Assembly (NCBI GenBank): GCA_019410105.1
Contig: DXTB01000001.1
Location: 203,679-267,678, forward strand
Length of the DNA stretch: 64,000 bases
Source of the DNA: Clostridiales bacterium
GTDB taxonomy: Bacteria; Bacillota_A; Clostridia; Oscillospirales; Oscillospiraceae
Reading direction: 5' to 3'
The notes beneath the pieces are model-generated. The model searched no databases. It saw only the letters and a program-made list of their open reading frames with translations, and had not been told where the DNA came from. Each line of letters opens with the position of its first letter. Position 1 is the first letter of the stretch. Of the stretch, positions 18,300-25,726 are shown piece by piece. Made by a program: the position numbers and the translations under genes.

Positions 18300-19043
18300 A
18301 TGAAGATGATTTTTTTGGTGGACGGCGACAACAACATTGGCACCGGGCTCCAGGGTATCGACCTGCTGACTGCCGAGGACACCGTCCTGGTCTTTTTCGG
18401 CAAGGGGCAGACCCTGGCCAACGTGAAAAAGCTGTGCGCCGGCACAAAGGCCCAGGTGCAGTATCTGGAGAGCGTGAAGGGAGGCAAGAACTCCCTGGAC
18501 TTCCAGATCATCACGGAGCTGGGCGTCCTGGTGGGAAGAGGAGAGGCGGATTTCGCCTATGTCATCAGCCAGGACAAGGGATATGAGGCCGCCATGAGCG
18601 CCCTCCACGCACGATACGCCTCCACGTTCCGGGAGGTGGCTCTGCGCCCCTCCATTCAGGACTGTCTCCAGGCGGCGTTCCTGCTGCGGGCAGGCACTCG
18701 GGAGGAGCTGGCCGCCGCCCTGGCCCGGCAGTACGGCCCCGTGCAGGGTCAGCTGGCCTATGAGCATCTGGAGGCCCTGCTCACCCCGCCTCCGGTCCAG
18801 GAGGCGGCGGCCCCCTCCCCCGCGCCGGAAAACAAGGCGGCGTCCAAGCCCGGAAAGCGGCGCAGCCGCGCGGCGGCGAAGCCGGCGGAGACCGCCGAGC
18901 CCGCCCCGGCCCAGAGCGCCCCACAGGATGCGGAGGAGCCCGCCGGGACGGCGGAGCCTGCCACCCCGGCCGCCAGATCCCGCCGCAGCGGTGCCAGCCG
19001 CCGCCGGAAGCGGGCGGAGCGGTCCAAGGCAGAAAAAGCATGA
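18300..19043 (+). CDS. PIN-like domain protein with basic Ala/Pro tail
   Basis: 247 residues. The N-terminal half looks like a PIN-like ribonuclease fold (MIFLVDGDNNIGTG with acidic DGDN, VKGGKNSLDFQIITELG with Lys/Asp, YVISQDKGYE with a third Asp). The C-terminal 110 residues are Ala/Pro/Glu-rich and end in a very basic run (RSRRSGASRRRKRAERSK) likely to bind nucleic acid. ATG 18300 follows GAGGAAAG. The RNA or DNA target is unknown. Confidence 0.75.
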   Translation: MKMIFLVDGDNNIGTGLQGIDLLTAEDTVLVFFGKGQTLANVKKLCAGTKAQVQYLESVKGGKNSLDFQIITELGVLVGRGEADFAYVISQDKGYEAAMSALHARYASTFREVALRPSIQDCLQAAFLLRAGTREELAAALARQYGPVQGQLAYEHLEALLTPPPVQEAAAPSPAPENKAASKPGKRRSRAAAKPAETAEPAPAQSAPQDAEEPAGTAEPATPAARSRRSGASRRRKRAERSKAEKA

Positions 19044-19044
19044 C

Positions 19045-19074
19045 AAGAGGCCGCGCCTTTGGCGCGGCCTCTTT
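19045..19074 (+). terminator. Intrinsic terminator after the PIN-like gene
   Basis: Perfect 13-bp stem AAGAGGCCGCGCC / GGCGCGGCCTCTT with loop TTT and a short T tail. It may act in both directions. Confidence 0.75.
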
Positions 19075-19095
19075 GAATCCGCCACAGTGGGCAAC

Positions 19096-19126
19096 ACGGC
19101 GCCCGGCCAGACTGGCCGGGCGCCGT
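19096..19126 (-). terminator. Strong palindrome after the XRE regulator
   Basis: A 15-bp perfect inverted repeat ACGGCGCCCGGCCAG / CTGGCCGGGCGCCGT lies just past the stop of the minus-strand regulator. It has no T-tract, so it may be an mRNA 3' stabiliser rather than a true terminator. Confidence 0.5.
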
Positions 19127-19129
19127 CTG

Positions 19130-19471
19130 TCACGTTGTCTGCTGTTCGTCCAGGGCCCGCAGCAGGGCTTCCACGGTCCGCTCCACCACCCGGACCGTCT
19201 CTTCGTCCTGGTCCCGCAGCAGATCCATGATCCGCTGCACAGCGTCCCCGGGCGCGCCGAAGAGCACATAGTCGGCGTTCAAATCCAGCAGGCGGCACAG
19301 GCGGATAAAGTTCTCCAGCCGGGTGCCGGTGTTTCCCAGCTCCAAATCCGCAATAAAGGACACAGATAGATCGGCCCGCTCGGCAAGCACTTCTCTGCTC
19401 CAGTTGAGTCGCTCTCTGGCTTCCCGAAAGCGGCGTCCCATCTCTATTCTGTTTGGGTCACGTTTTCTCAT
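19130..19471 (-). CDS. XRE-family transcriptional regulator
   Basis: 113 residues. An N-terminal helix-turn-helix of the Cro/CI type (FREARERLNWSREVLAERAD, SVSFIADLELGNTGTRLENF) is followed by a helical C-terminal tail (QDEETVRVVERTVEALLRAL) probably for dimerisation. A dyad at 19537-19565 upstream is a likely self-operator. The target is unknown. Confidence 0.88.
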   Translation of the reverse strand: MRKRDPNRIEMGRRFREARERLNWSREVLAERADLSVSFIADLELGNTGTRLENFIRLCRLLDLNADYVLFGAPGDAVQRIMDLLRDQDEETVRVVERTVEALLRALDEQQTT

Positions 19472-19536
19472 AAAAGCACTGCTCCTGCTGTTTGAGAAAA
19501 GTGTACCCTATTTCCCAATAAAGAAAAATATAGTCT

Positions 19537-19565
19537 AGTACTTTATTGACAACGTACAAAGTACT
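19537..19565. promoter_or_regulatory. Dyad operator between XRE gene and gap terminator
   Basis: AGTACTTT, 13 bases, AAAGTACT: a perfect 8-bp inverted repeat. It overlaps a plus-strand TTGACA at 19546-19551 and lies about 65 bases before the XRE start, as expected for an autoregulatory site. Confidence 0.45.
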
Positions 19566-19576
19566 ATGTTAATATG

Positions 19577-19611
19577 AAAAAAAACAGGGCGCAGGCAGCT
19601 GCCCGCGCCCT
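19577..19611 (-). terminator. Intrinsic terminator of gap
   Basis: On the minus strand: a 13-bp stem AGGGCGCGGGCAG / CTGCCTGCGCCCT (one G-T pair), then G and eight Ts (19584-19577). Confidence 0.9.
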
Positions 19612-19621
19612 AAAAAGCGTA

Positions 19622-20647
19622 TTACCGGCTCTGGTCCGCTGTATGCATGTAGGCCATCAGATCCAGGATCTTGTTGGTGTAGCCCCACTCGTTGTCATAC
19701 CAGGCGATCAGCTTCACAAAGTTGTTGTCCAGCATGATGCCGGCGGTCTCGTCGAAGATGCAGGTCTCTGAAAACCCCGTCAGGTCGGAGGACACCACCT
19801 GGTCGTTGGTGCAGGTGATGATGCCCTTCATGCTGTTCTGGGCGGCGTTTTCCATGGCCACGCACACATCATGATAGCTGGCAGGCTGCTTGAGGCGAGC
19901 GGTCAGGTCCACCACGGACACGTCGTTGGTGGGCACCCGGAAGCTCATGCCGGTCATTTTACCCTTCAGCTCCGGAATTACCACGCCCACCGCCTTGGCC
20001 GCGCCGGTGGTGGAGGGAATGATGTTGCCCAGGACGCTGCGGCCGGTACGCCAGTCCCGGCCCGCCCGGGCGTCCACAGCCTTCTGCTTGGCAGTGGCGG
20101 CGTGGATGGTGGACATCAGCGCCTGCTCGATGCCGAAGGTGTCGTTGATGACCTTGGTCATGGGGGCCAGGCAGTTGGTGGTGCAGGAGGCGTTGGAGAC
20201 CACGTCCATCTCCGGGGTGTACCGCTTGTGGTTCACTCCCATGACAAAGGTGGGCGTGATGTCGTCCTTGGCCGGGGCGGAGATGATGACCTTTTTTGCC
20301 CCGTGCCGGAAGTGGGCGGAGGCCTTTTCCGTGGTGCAGTAGGCGCCTGTGGACTCGATGATGTACTCGGCGCCGCAGTCGTCCCAGGGGATGTTGGCGG
20401 CGTCGTCCTCACTGTAAACCCGGATCTTCTTGCCGTTGATAATCAGGTGACGGTCGTCCCGCTCCACCGTGCCCTGAAAGGTCTTGAACACGGAGTCGTA
20501 CTTCACCTGATAGACCATGTAGTCCAGGTCCGCGTTCCGCAGGTTGATGCCGCACATCTGATAGGTGGCGCTGCCGCGCTCCACCATGATCCGCAGTGCC
20601 ACGCGGCCGATCCGGCCAAATCCGTTGATTCCCACTTTGATCGCCAT
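19622..20647 (-). CDS. gap: Glyceraldehyde-3-phosphate dehydrogenase
   Basis: 341 residues. NAD-binding [10 protein letters not shown] starts the Rossmann fold; the catalytic Cys145 lies in [12 protein letters not shown], with the active-site His in [10 protein letters not shown]. The C-terminal [15 protein letters not shown] is typical. It converts glyceraldehyde-3-phosphate to 1,3-bisphosphoglycerate in glycolysis. The gene stands alone, without pgk or tpi beside it, and has its own promoter and terminator. Confidence 0.97.
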   Translation of the reverse strand: MAIKVGINGFGRIGRVALRIMVERGSATYQMCGINLRNADLDYMVYQVKYDSVFKTFQGTVERDDRHLIINGKKIRVYSEDDAANIPWDDCGAEYIIESTGAYCTTEKASAHFRHGAKKVIISAPAKDDITPTFVMGVNHKRYTPEMDVVSNASCTTNCLAPMTKVINDTFGIEQALMSTIHAATAKQKAVDARAGRDWRTGRSVLGNIIPSTTGAAKAVGVVIPELKGKMTGMSFRVPTNDVSVVDLTARLKQPASYHDVCVAMENAAQNSMKGIITCTNDQVVSSDLTGFSETCIFDETAGIMLDNNFVKLIAWYDNEWGYTNKILDLMAYMHTADQSR

Positions 20648-20698
20648 GTTCCCATTCCTTCCTGTATTCCGTATTCCGCCGCAGCGGATGTTGTCCTC

Positions 20699-20726
20699 AT
20701 TATACCATATTACCGGAAAATGTCAC
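20699..20726 (-). promoter_or_regulatory. Promoter of gap
   Basis: Minus strand: GTGACA (20726-20721), 16 bases, TATAAT (20704-20699). Confidence 0.65.
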
Positions 20727-20727
20727 C

Positions 20728-20747
20728 GCAATTTTGCGTAAAATTGC
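20728..20747. promoter_or_regulatory. Palindrome just upstream of the gap promoter
   Basis: GCAATTTT-GCGT-AAAATTGC, a perfect 8-bp inverted repeat directly adjoining the -35 box of gap. It could be a repressor or activator site. Confidence 0.4.
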
Positions 20748-20850
20748 GCATATAAAACGCAAGATTTGTTGTCCGTTTTGCACAGACTGGACTTCTGTTC
20801 GGCCGTGTCTGCCGGACTTCGACAATTTTCCCCCTTTTTCGGCAAAGACC

Positions 20851-20879
20851 TTGTCTTTGCATCCCTTTTTTGCTATCCT
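20851..20879 (+). promoter_or_regulatory. Promoter of the kinase-like gene
   Basis: TTGTCT (20851-20856), 17 bases, TATCCT (20874-20879), about 90 bases before the start. Confidence 0.5.
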
Positions 20880-20967
20880 ATTGGTGTTCGAGGCAGGCTT
20901 TTCCACGGTTTGAAAGCCCTTCCCCGTATATGCTACAAGAGAGAATCCCAGCTGAAAGGATGCGCCT

Positions 20968-21780
20968 ATGGAAGCAGAGCAATTTGACTTCTCCGTTGTG
21001 TTCCCCAACATCGCCGCCCAGTTGCGCAGCGTGTTGGGAAACCTGCACCTGGCGGCCGCCCAGCTGGCGCCTGCCATCCGGCGGGAGGGGGATCCGGCGC
21101 TGGATTCCACAGCTTCCCTGCTGGATCAGAGCTACTACCGCCTGCTGCGGCTGGTGAACAATCTGACGGCGGCGGGAGAGCTGGGGCAGGACGCGCCCCT
21201 CCCCGTCCGGGACCGGGATTTGACGGAGACGGTCCGTGCGGTCTGTGCCGGGGCTCAGGGTCTGTTTGCGCTCAAAAAGGTCCAGCTGGAATTCCGGAGC
21301 GCTGCGGACTGCCACACCTGCGCTTTTCACCAGCCCTCCATCGAGCTGCTGCTCTACCAGTTGCTCTCCAATGCCCTGAAGTTTACCCCTGCCGGAGGCG
21401 CGGTGACCGTGGAGCTGAAATTCATCAACCGATGGGTCCGCCTGTCCGTGTCCGACACCGGCTGCGGTATCCAGGAGGACCAGATCCCCTTCCTGTTCGA
21501 CCGCTACCTTCACGACGATGCGATGGCGCCCCAGCCCCACGGCCTGGGCCTGGGACTGCCTATCTGCCAGCACATCGCAGAGCGCCACGGCGGCACCATG
21601 ATTGCCGAGTCCCGGCCGGGGCAGGGGTCCCGCTTCACCTTGTCGTTGCCGGACCGGCGGTGCGGGACTGCGGACGTGTCGGACGTGAAGTTCGATTACA
21701 ACGGCGGCTTCAATCCGCTCCTCCTGGCCCTGGCGGACGCCTTGCCCCCCCAGGCTTTCTCCCAGCGCCATCTGGACTGA
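20968..21780 (+). CDS. Soluble histidine kinase-like protein lacking the phospho-His
   Basis: 270 residues, no membrane or sensor domain. The C-terminal ATPase domain is complete: N box NALKFTP, G1 DTGCGI, F box FLFDRY, G2 GLGLGLPI. In the dimerisation helix, where kinases carry SHELRTPL, this protein reads AAQLRSVLGNL, so the phosphorylated His is missing. No response regulator is adjacent. It may act as an ATP-binding partner, a phosphatase-type regulator or a phosphotransfer protein rather than an autokinase. ATG 20968 follows GAAAGGA. Confidence 0.75.
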   Translation: MEAEQFDFSVVFPNIAAQLRSVLGNLHLAAAQLAPAIRREGDPALDSTASLLDQSYYRLLRLVNNLTAAGELGQDAPLPVRDRDLTETVRAVCAGAQGLFALKKVQLEFRSAADCHTCAFHQPSIELLLYQLLSNALKFTPAGGAVTVELKFINRWVRLSVSDTGCGIQEDQIPFLFDRYLHDDAMAPQPHGLGLGLPICQHIAERHGGTMIAESRPGQGSRFTLSLPDRRCGTADVSDVKFDYNGGFNPLLLALADALPPQAFSQRHLD

Positions 21781-21902
21781 CCCTGGCTCCGGCTGGGGTC
21801 GTTTTTTTTCGCAGAAGCGGCTTTCCTTTTGGCCGGAAATCGGCTACAATAGCCCTATCACACGACCGGCGCTCCGTCGGCCTTTTCAGGAGGAACCCAT
21901 TT

Positions 21903-22967
21903 ATGTCCCAGCGTGTATTTGTGGCCATGAGCGGCGGCGTGGACAGCGCCGCGGCGGCGCTGCTGCTGCGGCAGGCCGGCTATGATGTCACCGGCGTGAC
22001 GCTGCGCCTGCATCCCTATAAGGACCGCCCGGGCCTGTGCGGCTCTGCGGATGATATCGAGACAGCCCGCGCCGTGGCCGCCGGCATGGGGATTCCCCAT
22101 GTGGTGCTGGACCTGTGCGATCTGTTCCGCGAGCGGGTCATGGACCGGTTTGTGTGGGCCTACACCCACGGCCGCACACCCAATCCCTGCATTGACTGCA
22201 ACCGGGAGATCAAGTTCGGTGCCCTGCTGGACTGGGCGCTGGACCAGGGCGCGGACGCCATGGCCACCGGCCATTACGCCAGAGTCCGCCTCGATACGCC
22301 CTCCGGCCGCTGGCAGCTGCTGCGGGGCGCGGATCGACGGAAGGACCAGACGTACTTCCTCTATCAGTTGACCCAGCACCAGCTGGCCCATCTGCTGCTG
22401 CCGGTGGGAGACTATGAAAAGCCTGCCCTGCGGGCCCTGGCGGCCGCCAACGGCCTGTCCAACGCCCAGAAGGCCGACAGCCAGGACATCTGCTTTGTGC
22501 CGGATGGGGACTATGTGTCGTTTTTGCGGCAGTATGGCGGCGTGGAGCCCGTCCCCGGTGACTTCCTGGACTCAGAAGGCCGTGTGCTGGGCCGCCACAG
22601 GGGAATGGAATGCTATACCATCGGCCAGCGGAAAGGGCTGGGCGTCAGCGCCAACGCGCCGCTGTACGTGCTGGGGAAGGACCCGGACCGGAATGCCGTG
22701 ATCCTAGGGGAGGACAACCGCCTCTACACCCGGGAGCTGACGGCGGAGCGGGTGAACTGGCTCTCCGTACCGGAGCCGGACCGCCCCCTGTCCGTCACCG
22801 CCAAGACCCGGTACAGCCAGCGGGAAGCTGCCGCCACAGTGGAGCCGCTGCCCGGCGGCTGCATTCGCATGGTGTTCACAGAGCCTCAGCGGGCCGTCAC
22901 CCCGGGGCAGGCGGTGGTGTTCTACGATGGAGATCTGGTGCTGGGCGGGGGCACCATCTGTCCGTGA
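21903..22967 (+). CDS. mnmA: tRNA-specific 2-thiouridylase MnmA
   Basis: 354 residues. The PP-loop SGGVDSAAAA binds ATP; catalytic cysteines lie in NPCIDCN and SQDICFV. It makes 2-thiouridine at position 34 of tRNA-Lys, -Glu and -Gln. I chose ATG 21903 because AGGAGG sits 7 bases before it; the frame is open further upstream but overlaps the kinase gene. A TACAAT -10 box is at 21844-21849. No iscS is adjacent. Confidence 0.95.
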   Translation: MSQRVFVAMSGGVDSAAAALLLRQAGYDVTGVTLRLHPYKDRPGLCGSADDIETARAVAAGMGIPHVVLDLCDLFRERVMDRFVWAYTHGRTPNPCIDCNREIKFGALLDWALDQGADAMATGHYARVRLDTPSGRWQLLRGADRRKDQTYFLYQLTQHQLAHLLLPVGDYEKPALRALAAANGLSNAQKADSQDICFVPDGDYVSFLRQYGGVEPVPGDFLDSEGRVLGRHRGMECYTIGQRKGLGVSANAPLYVLGKDPDRNAVILGEDNRLYTRELTAERVNWLSVPEPDRPLSVTAKTRYSQREAAATVEPLPGGCIRMVFTEPQRAVTPGQAVVFYDGDLVLGGGTICP

Positions 22968-22970
22968 CGC

Positions 22971-22995
22971 AAAAGGACGCCGCGAAAGCGGCGTC
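22971..22995 (-). terminator. Intrinsic terminator shared by mnmA and the small ORF
   Basis: Perfect 9-bp stem GGACGCCGC / GCGGCGTCC around a 4-base loop. The T-tract (TTTT) is on the minus strand, so it is best placed to end the 23005-23085 gene. Confidence 0.75.
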
Positions 22996-23004
22996 CTGCA
23001 GTTC

Positions 23005-23085
23005 TTATCGCTGACTGGTGGTCCAGCTGTCCTGAAAGATCAGGTCATCCACATCCCCGCCGCTGATCGTCTGGTGTCTCATCAT
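23005..23085 (-). CDS. Hidden 26-residue peptide gene
   Basis: A minus-strand frame encodes 26 residues starting MMRHQTISGG and ending DSWTTSQR. It has a textbook ribosome site (GGAGGAAATAAA before the first ATG at 23085), a TATACT -10 box about 30 bases further up (near 23119), and an intrinsic terminator 10 bases after the stop. The peptide is acidic in the middle, with a GG pair, and has no signal peptide or membrane segment. I do not recognise it; a regulatory or signalling peptide is possible. It converges on mnmA. Confidence 0.6.
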   Translation of the reverse strand: MMRHQTISGGDVDDLIFQDSWTTSQR

Positions 23086-23223
23086 TTTATTTCCTCCTTT
23101 GCATTTGGGTTCTCAGCCAGTATATGCGCCTCCGGGCGGAAAATTGCACGGAAACGGGCACCTGTCTGGACTTTTTGCAGCGGGAGTTGTCGAAAAAATT
23201 TGAAAGGTTTTCCTTGCCCGTGC

Positions 23224-23252
23224 TTGACAATGACTGGAGAGTATGGTATTCT
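23224..23252 (+). promoter_or_regulatory. Promoter of the tRNA pair
   Basis: TTGACA (23224-23229), 17 bases, TATTCT (23247-23252), 18 bases before the tRNA-Leu. Confidence 0.8.
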
Positions 23253-23269
23253 AATCATTGCCGACAGCT

Positions 23270-23356
23270 GCCGGTGTGGTGGAATTGGTAGACACAGGGG
23301 ACTTAAAATCCCCCGGTAGCGATACTGTACCGGTTCGAGTCCGGTCACCGGCACCA
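23270..23356 (+). tRNA. tRNA-Leu (UAA anticodon)
   Basis: 87 bases including an encoded CCA. Acceptor arm GCCGGTG / CACCGGC, anticodon loop CTTAAAA between GGGGA and TCCCC, a long variable arm typical of class II tRNA, and TTCGAGTCC in the T arm. Confidence 0.97.
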
Positions 23357-23369
23357 CAGAACAGAATAT

Positions 23370-23445
<76 letters not shown>

Positions 23446-23446
23446 G

Positions 23447-23480
23447 AAAGTCCTGATTTCGCAAGAAATCAGGACTTTTT
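23447..23480 (+). terminator. Terminator after tRNA-fMet
   Basis: AAAGTCCTGATTTC-GCAA-GAAATCAGGACTTTTT, a perfect stem with a T tail. Related hairpins follow the other three att copies. Confidence 0.92.
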
Positions 23481-23519
23481 CCGCACTTTTCTGTCAAATA
23501 ACTTACTTGCCGTTTTTTC

Positions 23520-23541
23520 TGACCCAAACGCTGACCCAAAC
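23520..23541. promoter_or_regulatory. Arm-type integrase sites right of att1
   Basis: Two direct TGACCCAAAC copies at a 12-base period, 75 bases from the core. The same pair flanks every att copy. Confidence 0.6.
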
Positions 23542-23562
23542 GGGAGCGGATAGCGGAAAGCA

Positions 23563-24714
23563 CTATACCGCACCAGAGAGAATGTTACCCATTGTCTTTG
23601 CCGCTTCACGCTTAGCCGAGGTCGTTACATGAGCGTAGGTGTCCAGCGTGAAGCCTGCCGAAAAATGCCCTAGCATGCCAGACACGGTCTTGATGTCCAC
23701 ACCGTTTTGCAGGGCCAGCGTTGCGAAGGTGTGGCGCAGGTCGTGAAAACGCACCTTCGGCAGCCCTGCCCGCTTTAGGACTCGGTGCAGCATGTGCAAC
23801 ACGCTGTCCGGCGACATGGGGCCTCCGGTGGGTGACGGGAACACCCATTCGCTGTTACCCGTTTTTCTTCTTTGCTGCATCAGAACGTCTATCGCGTCTG
23901 CCGACAGCGGCAGTGTGCGGTAGGCGTTTTTTGTTTTCAGCGGCATCTCAATGATTTTGCCGTCGATGCGCCCGATCTGCCGTTGAACCCGGAGGTCTCC
24001 TTTTTCCAAATCAATGTCCGACCATTTTAATCCGAGCAACTCGCCCCGCCGCAGGCCGGTGGTCAGGTCGATGTAGTACAGGGCGAACACGCCGCTGTCT
24101 TTTGCCTCGCGGAGGAAGGATGTCAGCTGCTCAACGGGAAGCGTCTGCATTTCCTTGTGCTCCGCCTTCGGCAACGCGCAGCCATCTGCCGGATTGCGGG
24201 CGATCAGCCGCTGCTCGACTGCCAGCTTCAGGGCAGAGGAAATGATTTGATGGATGTTGCGCACTGTTTTGGCGCTCAGTCCCTTGGGCTGCTTCTGTGC
24301 TTCGATTCGCTCTACCCGCCCTTCCGCCAACAATTTCTTGTAGAACTGTTGCAGATGCAGCGTCGTCAAATCATTCAACGGGATCTTGCCGAGCTGCGGC
24401 TTGATGTGGTTTTCGATGTAGCCATGATAGGTCAGGTAGGTGGATGGGCGCATTTTGATTTTGGCATAGTTCTCATACCATACTTCTAACCAATTACCTA
24501 CCGTGTAGGTCTTGGCCCGCCCGTAGTCGACGCCGACGTTTTCCTCGATTGCCTTTTTCAGCTTTTCCTTGACTTCGGCCTGCGTCTTGCCGAGAACATT
24601 CTTGATGATGGCTTTGCCGGTTTCTGGATCTCGGCCAACCGTGTACCGGCCCTCCCAGCGTCCGTCCTTTCGTTTTCTGATGTTACCCTCGCCGTTTGCT
24701 CGTCTTTTCGGCAT
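23563..24714 (-). CDS. int: Tyrosine integrase of island 1
   Basis: 383 residues, full length. An N-terminal arm-binding domain (RANGEGNIRKRKDGRWEGRY), a core-binding SAM-like domain (about 65-170), and the catalytic domain with Arg in TGLRRGE, HDLRH, His in MLGHFS and the nucleophile Tyr in TLDTYAH. All catalytic residues are present, so the island may still be mobile. The stop is 118 bases from the tRNA end, as usual for tRNA-targeting integrases. No excisionase gene is evident. Confidence 0.95.
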   Translation of the reverse strand: MPKRRANGEGNIRKRKDGRWEGRYTVGRDPETGKAIIKNVLGKTQAEVKEKLKKAIEENVGVDYGRAKTYTVGNWLEVWYENYAKIKMRPSTYLTYHGYIENHIKPQLGKIPLNDLTTLHLQQFYKKLLAEGRVERIEAQKQPKGLSAKTVRNIHQIISSALKLAVEQRLIARNPADGCALPKAEHKEMQTLPVEQLTSFLREAKDSGVFALYYIDLTTGLRRGELLGLKWSDIDLEKGDLRVQRQIGRIDGKIIEMPLKTKNAYRTLPLSADAIDVLMQQRRKTGNSEWVFPSPTGGPMSPDSVLHMLHRVLKRAGLPKVRFHDLRHTFATLALQNGVDIKTVSGMLGHFSAGFTLDTYAHVTTSAKREAAKTMGNILSGAV

Positions 24715-24734
24715 AAAATCAGCCTCCTTTGTAA

Positions 24735-24798
24735 CGGCAAACCATACCGTAAACAGCAGAGGAAAGCTATCGGAAAACCGAACTGTTATCAGAAAGTT
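24735..24798 (-). promoter_or_regulatory. Conserved upstream box of int (TAACTTTCTGATAACAG)
   Basis: On the minus strand, TAACTTTCTGATAACAG lies about 65 bases before the int start, and GGTATGG closer in. The same arrangement occurs at 52873-52936 and 53311-53378 in island 3. It may be a shared promoter or operator module. Confidence 0.4.
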
Positions 24799-25726
24799 AT
24801 CATTTGCGCTCCATCAAGTGGAGAGCCTAATCTTTGTCTATTGCGGCGCAAATTTTGCACTGCCGGAGGGGACGCTTCTTTGGTTACAGCGGTGCGATTT
24901 TCGGACGGTCAAGAAGCCCTTTCCATTGACTACAGCGGCGCAAAATATGTTTGCCCTGCGCTGCCGATCTTGAGAGGCGTGACTACCTTAGTTTCCTCCT
25001 AAAACGGCCACAAGGCACCACCAAAATCCTTGGGACACCTGCGTTTGCGGGAACTAAGACGCCAGCCGTTCTGAAATTTTCTTCAAAAGGCGCCACAACC
25101 GACTGCGTTGAAATCCCCGTCAACTGCCCGCACTGCGGGCAGAAGTGGCGGCTGCGGCGGCGCTTGCGACGCCAGCCCTTTATCCTGCTTTCTTTTTCGT
25201 CCTCGAAAAAGGCTCGAAAAGCACCGAAAGGCTCTCCACAAAACTCCCACACACCACGCTCAATCACTGACTATAAGCGCTGTTATTCTCATTCTCACAG
25301 TTCCATTTCAGTCTTGCTTTGGACATTCTCCCACAAACGCCGCACATTCGCTTTCACCTCCGAAAGCGGGTACGTACCTCGCCATCGCCAGCAAAATCGC
25401 ACACAGCGGCTCACAGGGCGAAACAGGGGTGCTTTGGATGGGGGCGCTATCTCTACCCTCTGACCGTTTTGCGCGGTCCGAAAACCCTGCATGGCCAGAG
25501 GGTAGAACGGCATACTTTGCCCCTTTTGGGTCTTGGCCGAGGGTGCTCCCGAAGAACGCAGAAAGCCTTCGGAACAGCGATGCGCTTATGCGCGTCGCTG
25601 TTCCGAGGCGTCGCGGCCCCGCTGGGCTGCGCAGACCGACACCGCCCGCTGAGCGGACTGTGCTTGCTCCGATATCTCCCAGAGTCCAACTCTGTTTGCG
25701 GCGTCCGGCGTTCCCTCTCTCTGTCT
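24799..25726. other. Non-coding repeat mosaic in island 1
   Basis: No convincing gene. It contains three GCGGCGCAAA-type copies (about 24843, 24894, 24939), a CTGCCCGC-ACT-GCGGGCAG hairpin near 25126-25144, and repeat copy A (next entry). Open frames here lack ribosome sites and look like by-products of the repeats. Confidence 0.5.
25325..25645. repeat. Structured intergenic repeat, copy A
   Basis: About 320 bases with clear similarity to 30569-30880. Shared blocks: TTCGCTTTCA..GAAAGCGGGTA, CACACAGCGGCT..CAGGGCGAAACAGG, ATGGGGGCGCTAT..CTACCCTC, GAGGGTGCTCCC, a long hairpin (25570-25605) and GCGTCGCGGCCCCGCTGGGC. The hairpin stem CGGAACAGCGATGCGC pairs with GCGCGTCGCTGTTCCG. Confidence 0.7.

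Noticed and set aside
24983..25267. 94-residue minus-strand frame with CPQCG
   Set aside because: The apparent CxxC comes from the CTGCCCGC/GCGGGCAG hairpin; no start signal and it lies in a repeat mosaic.
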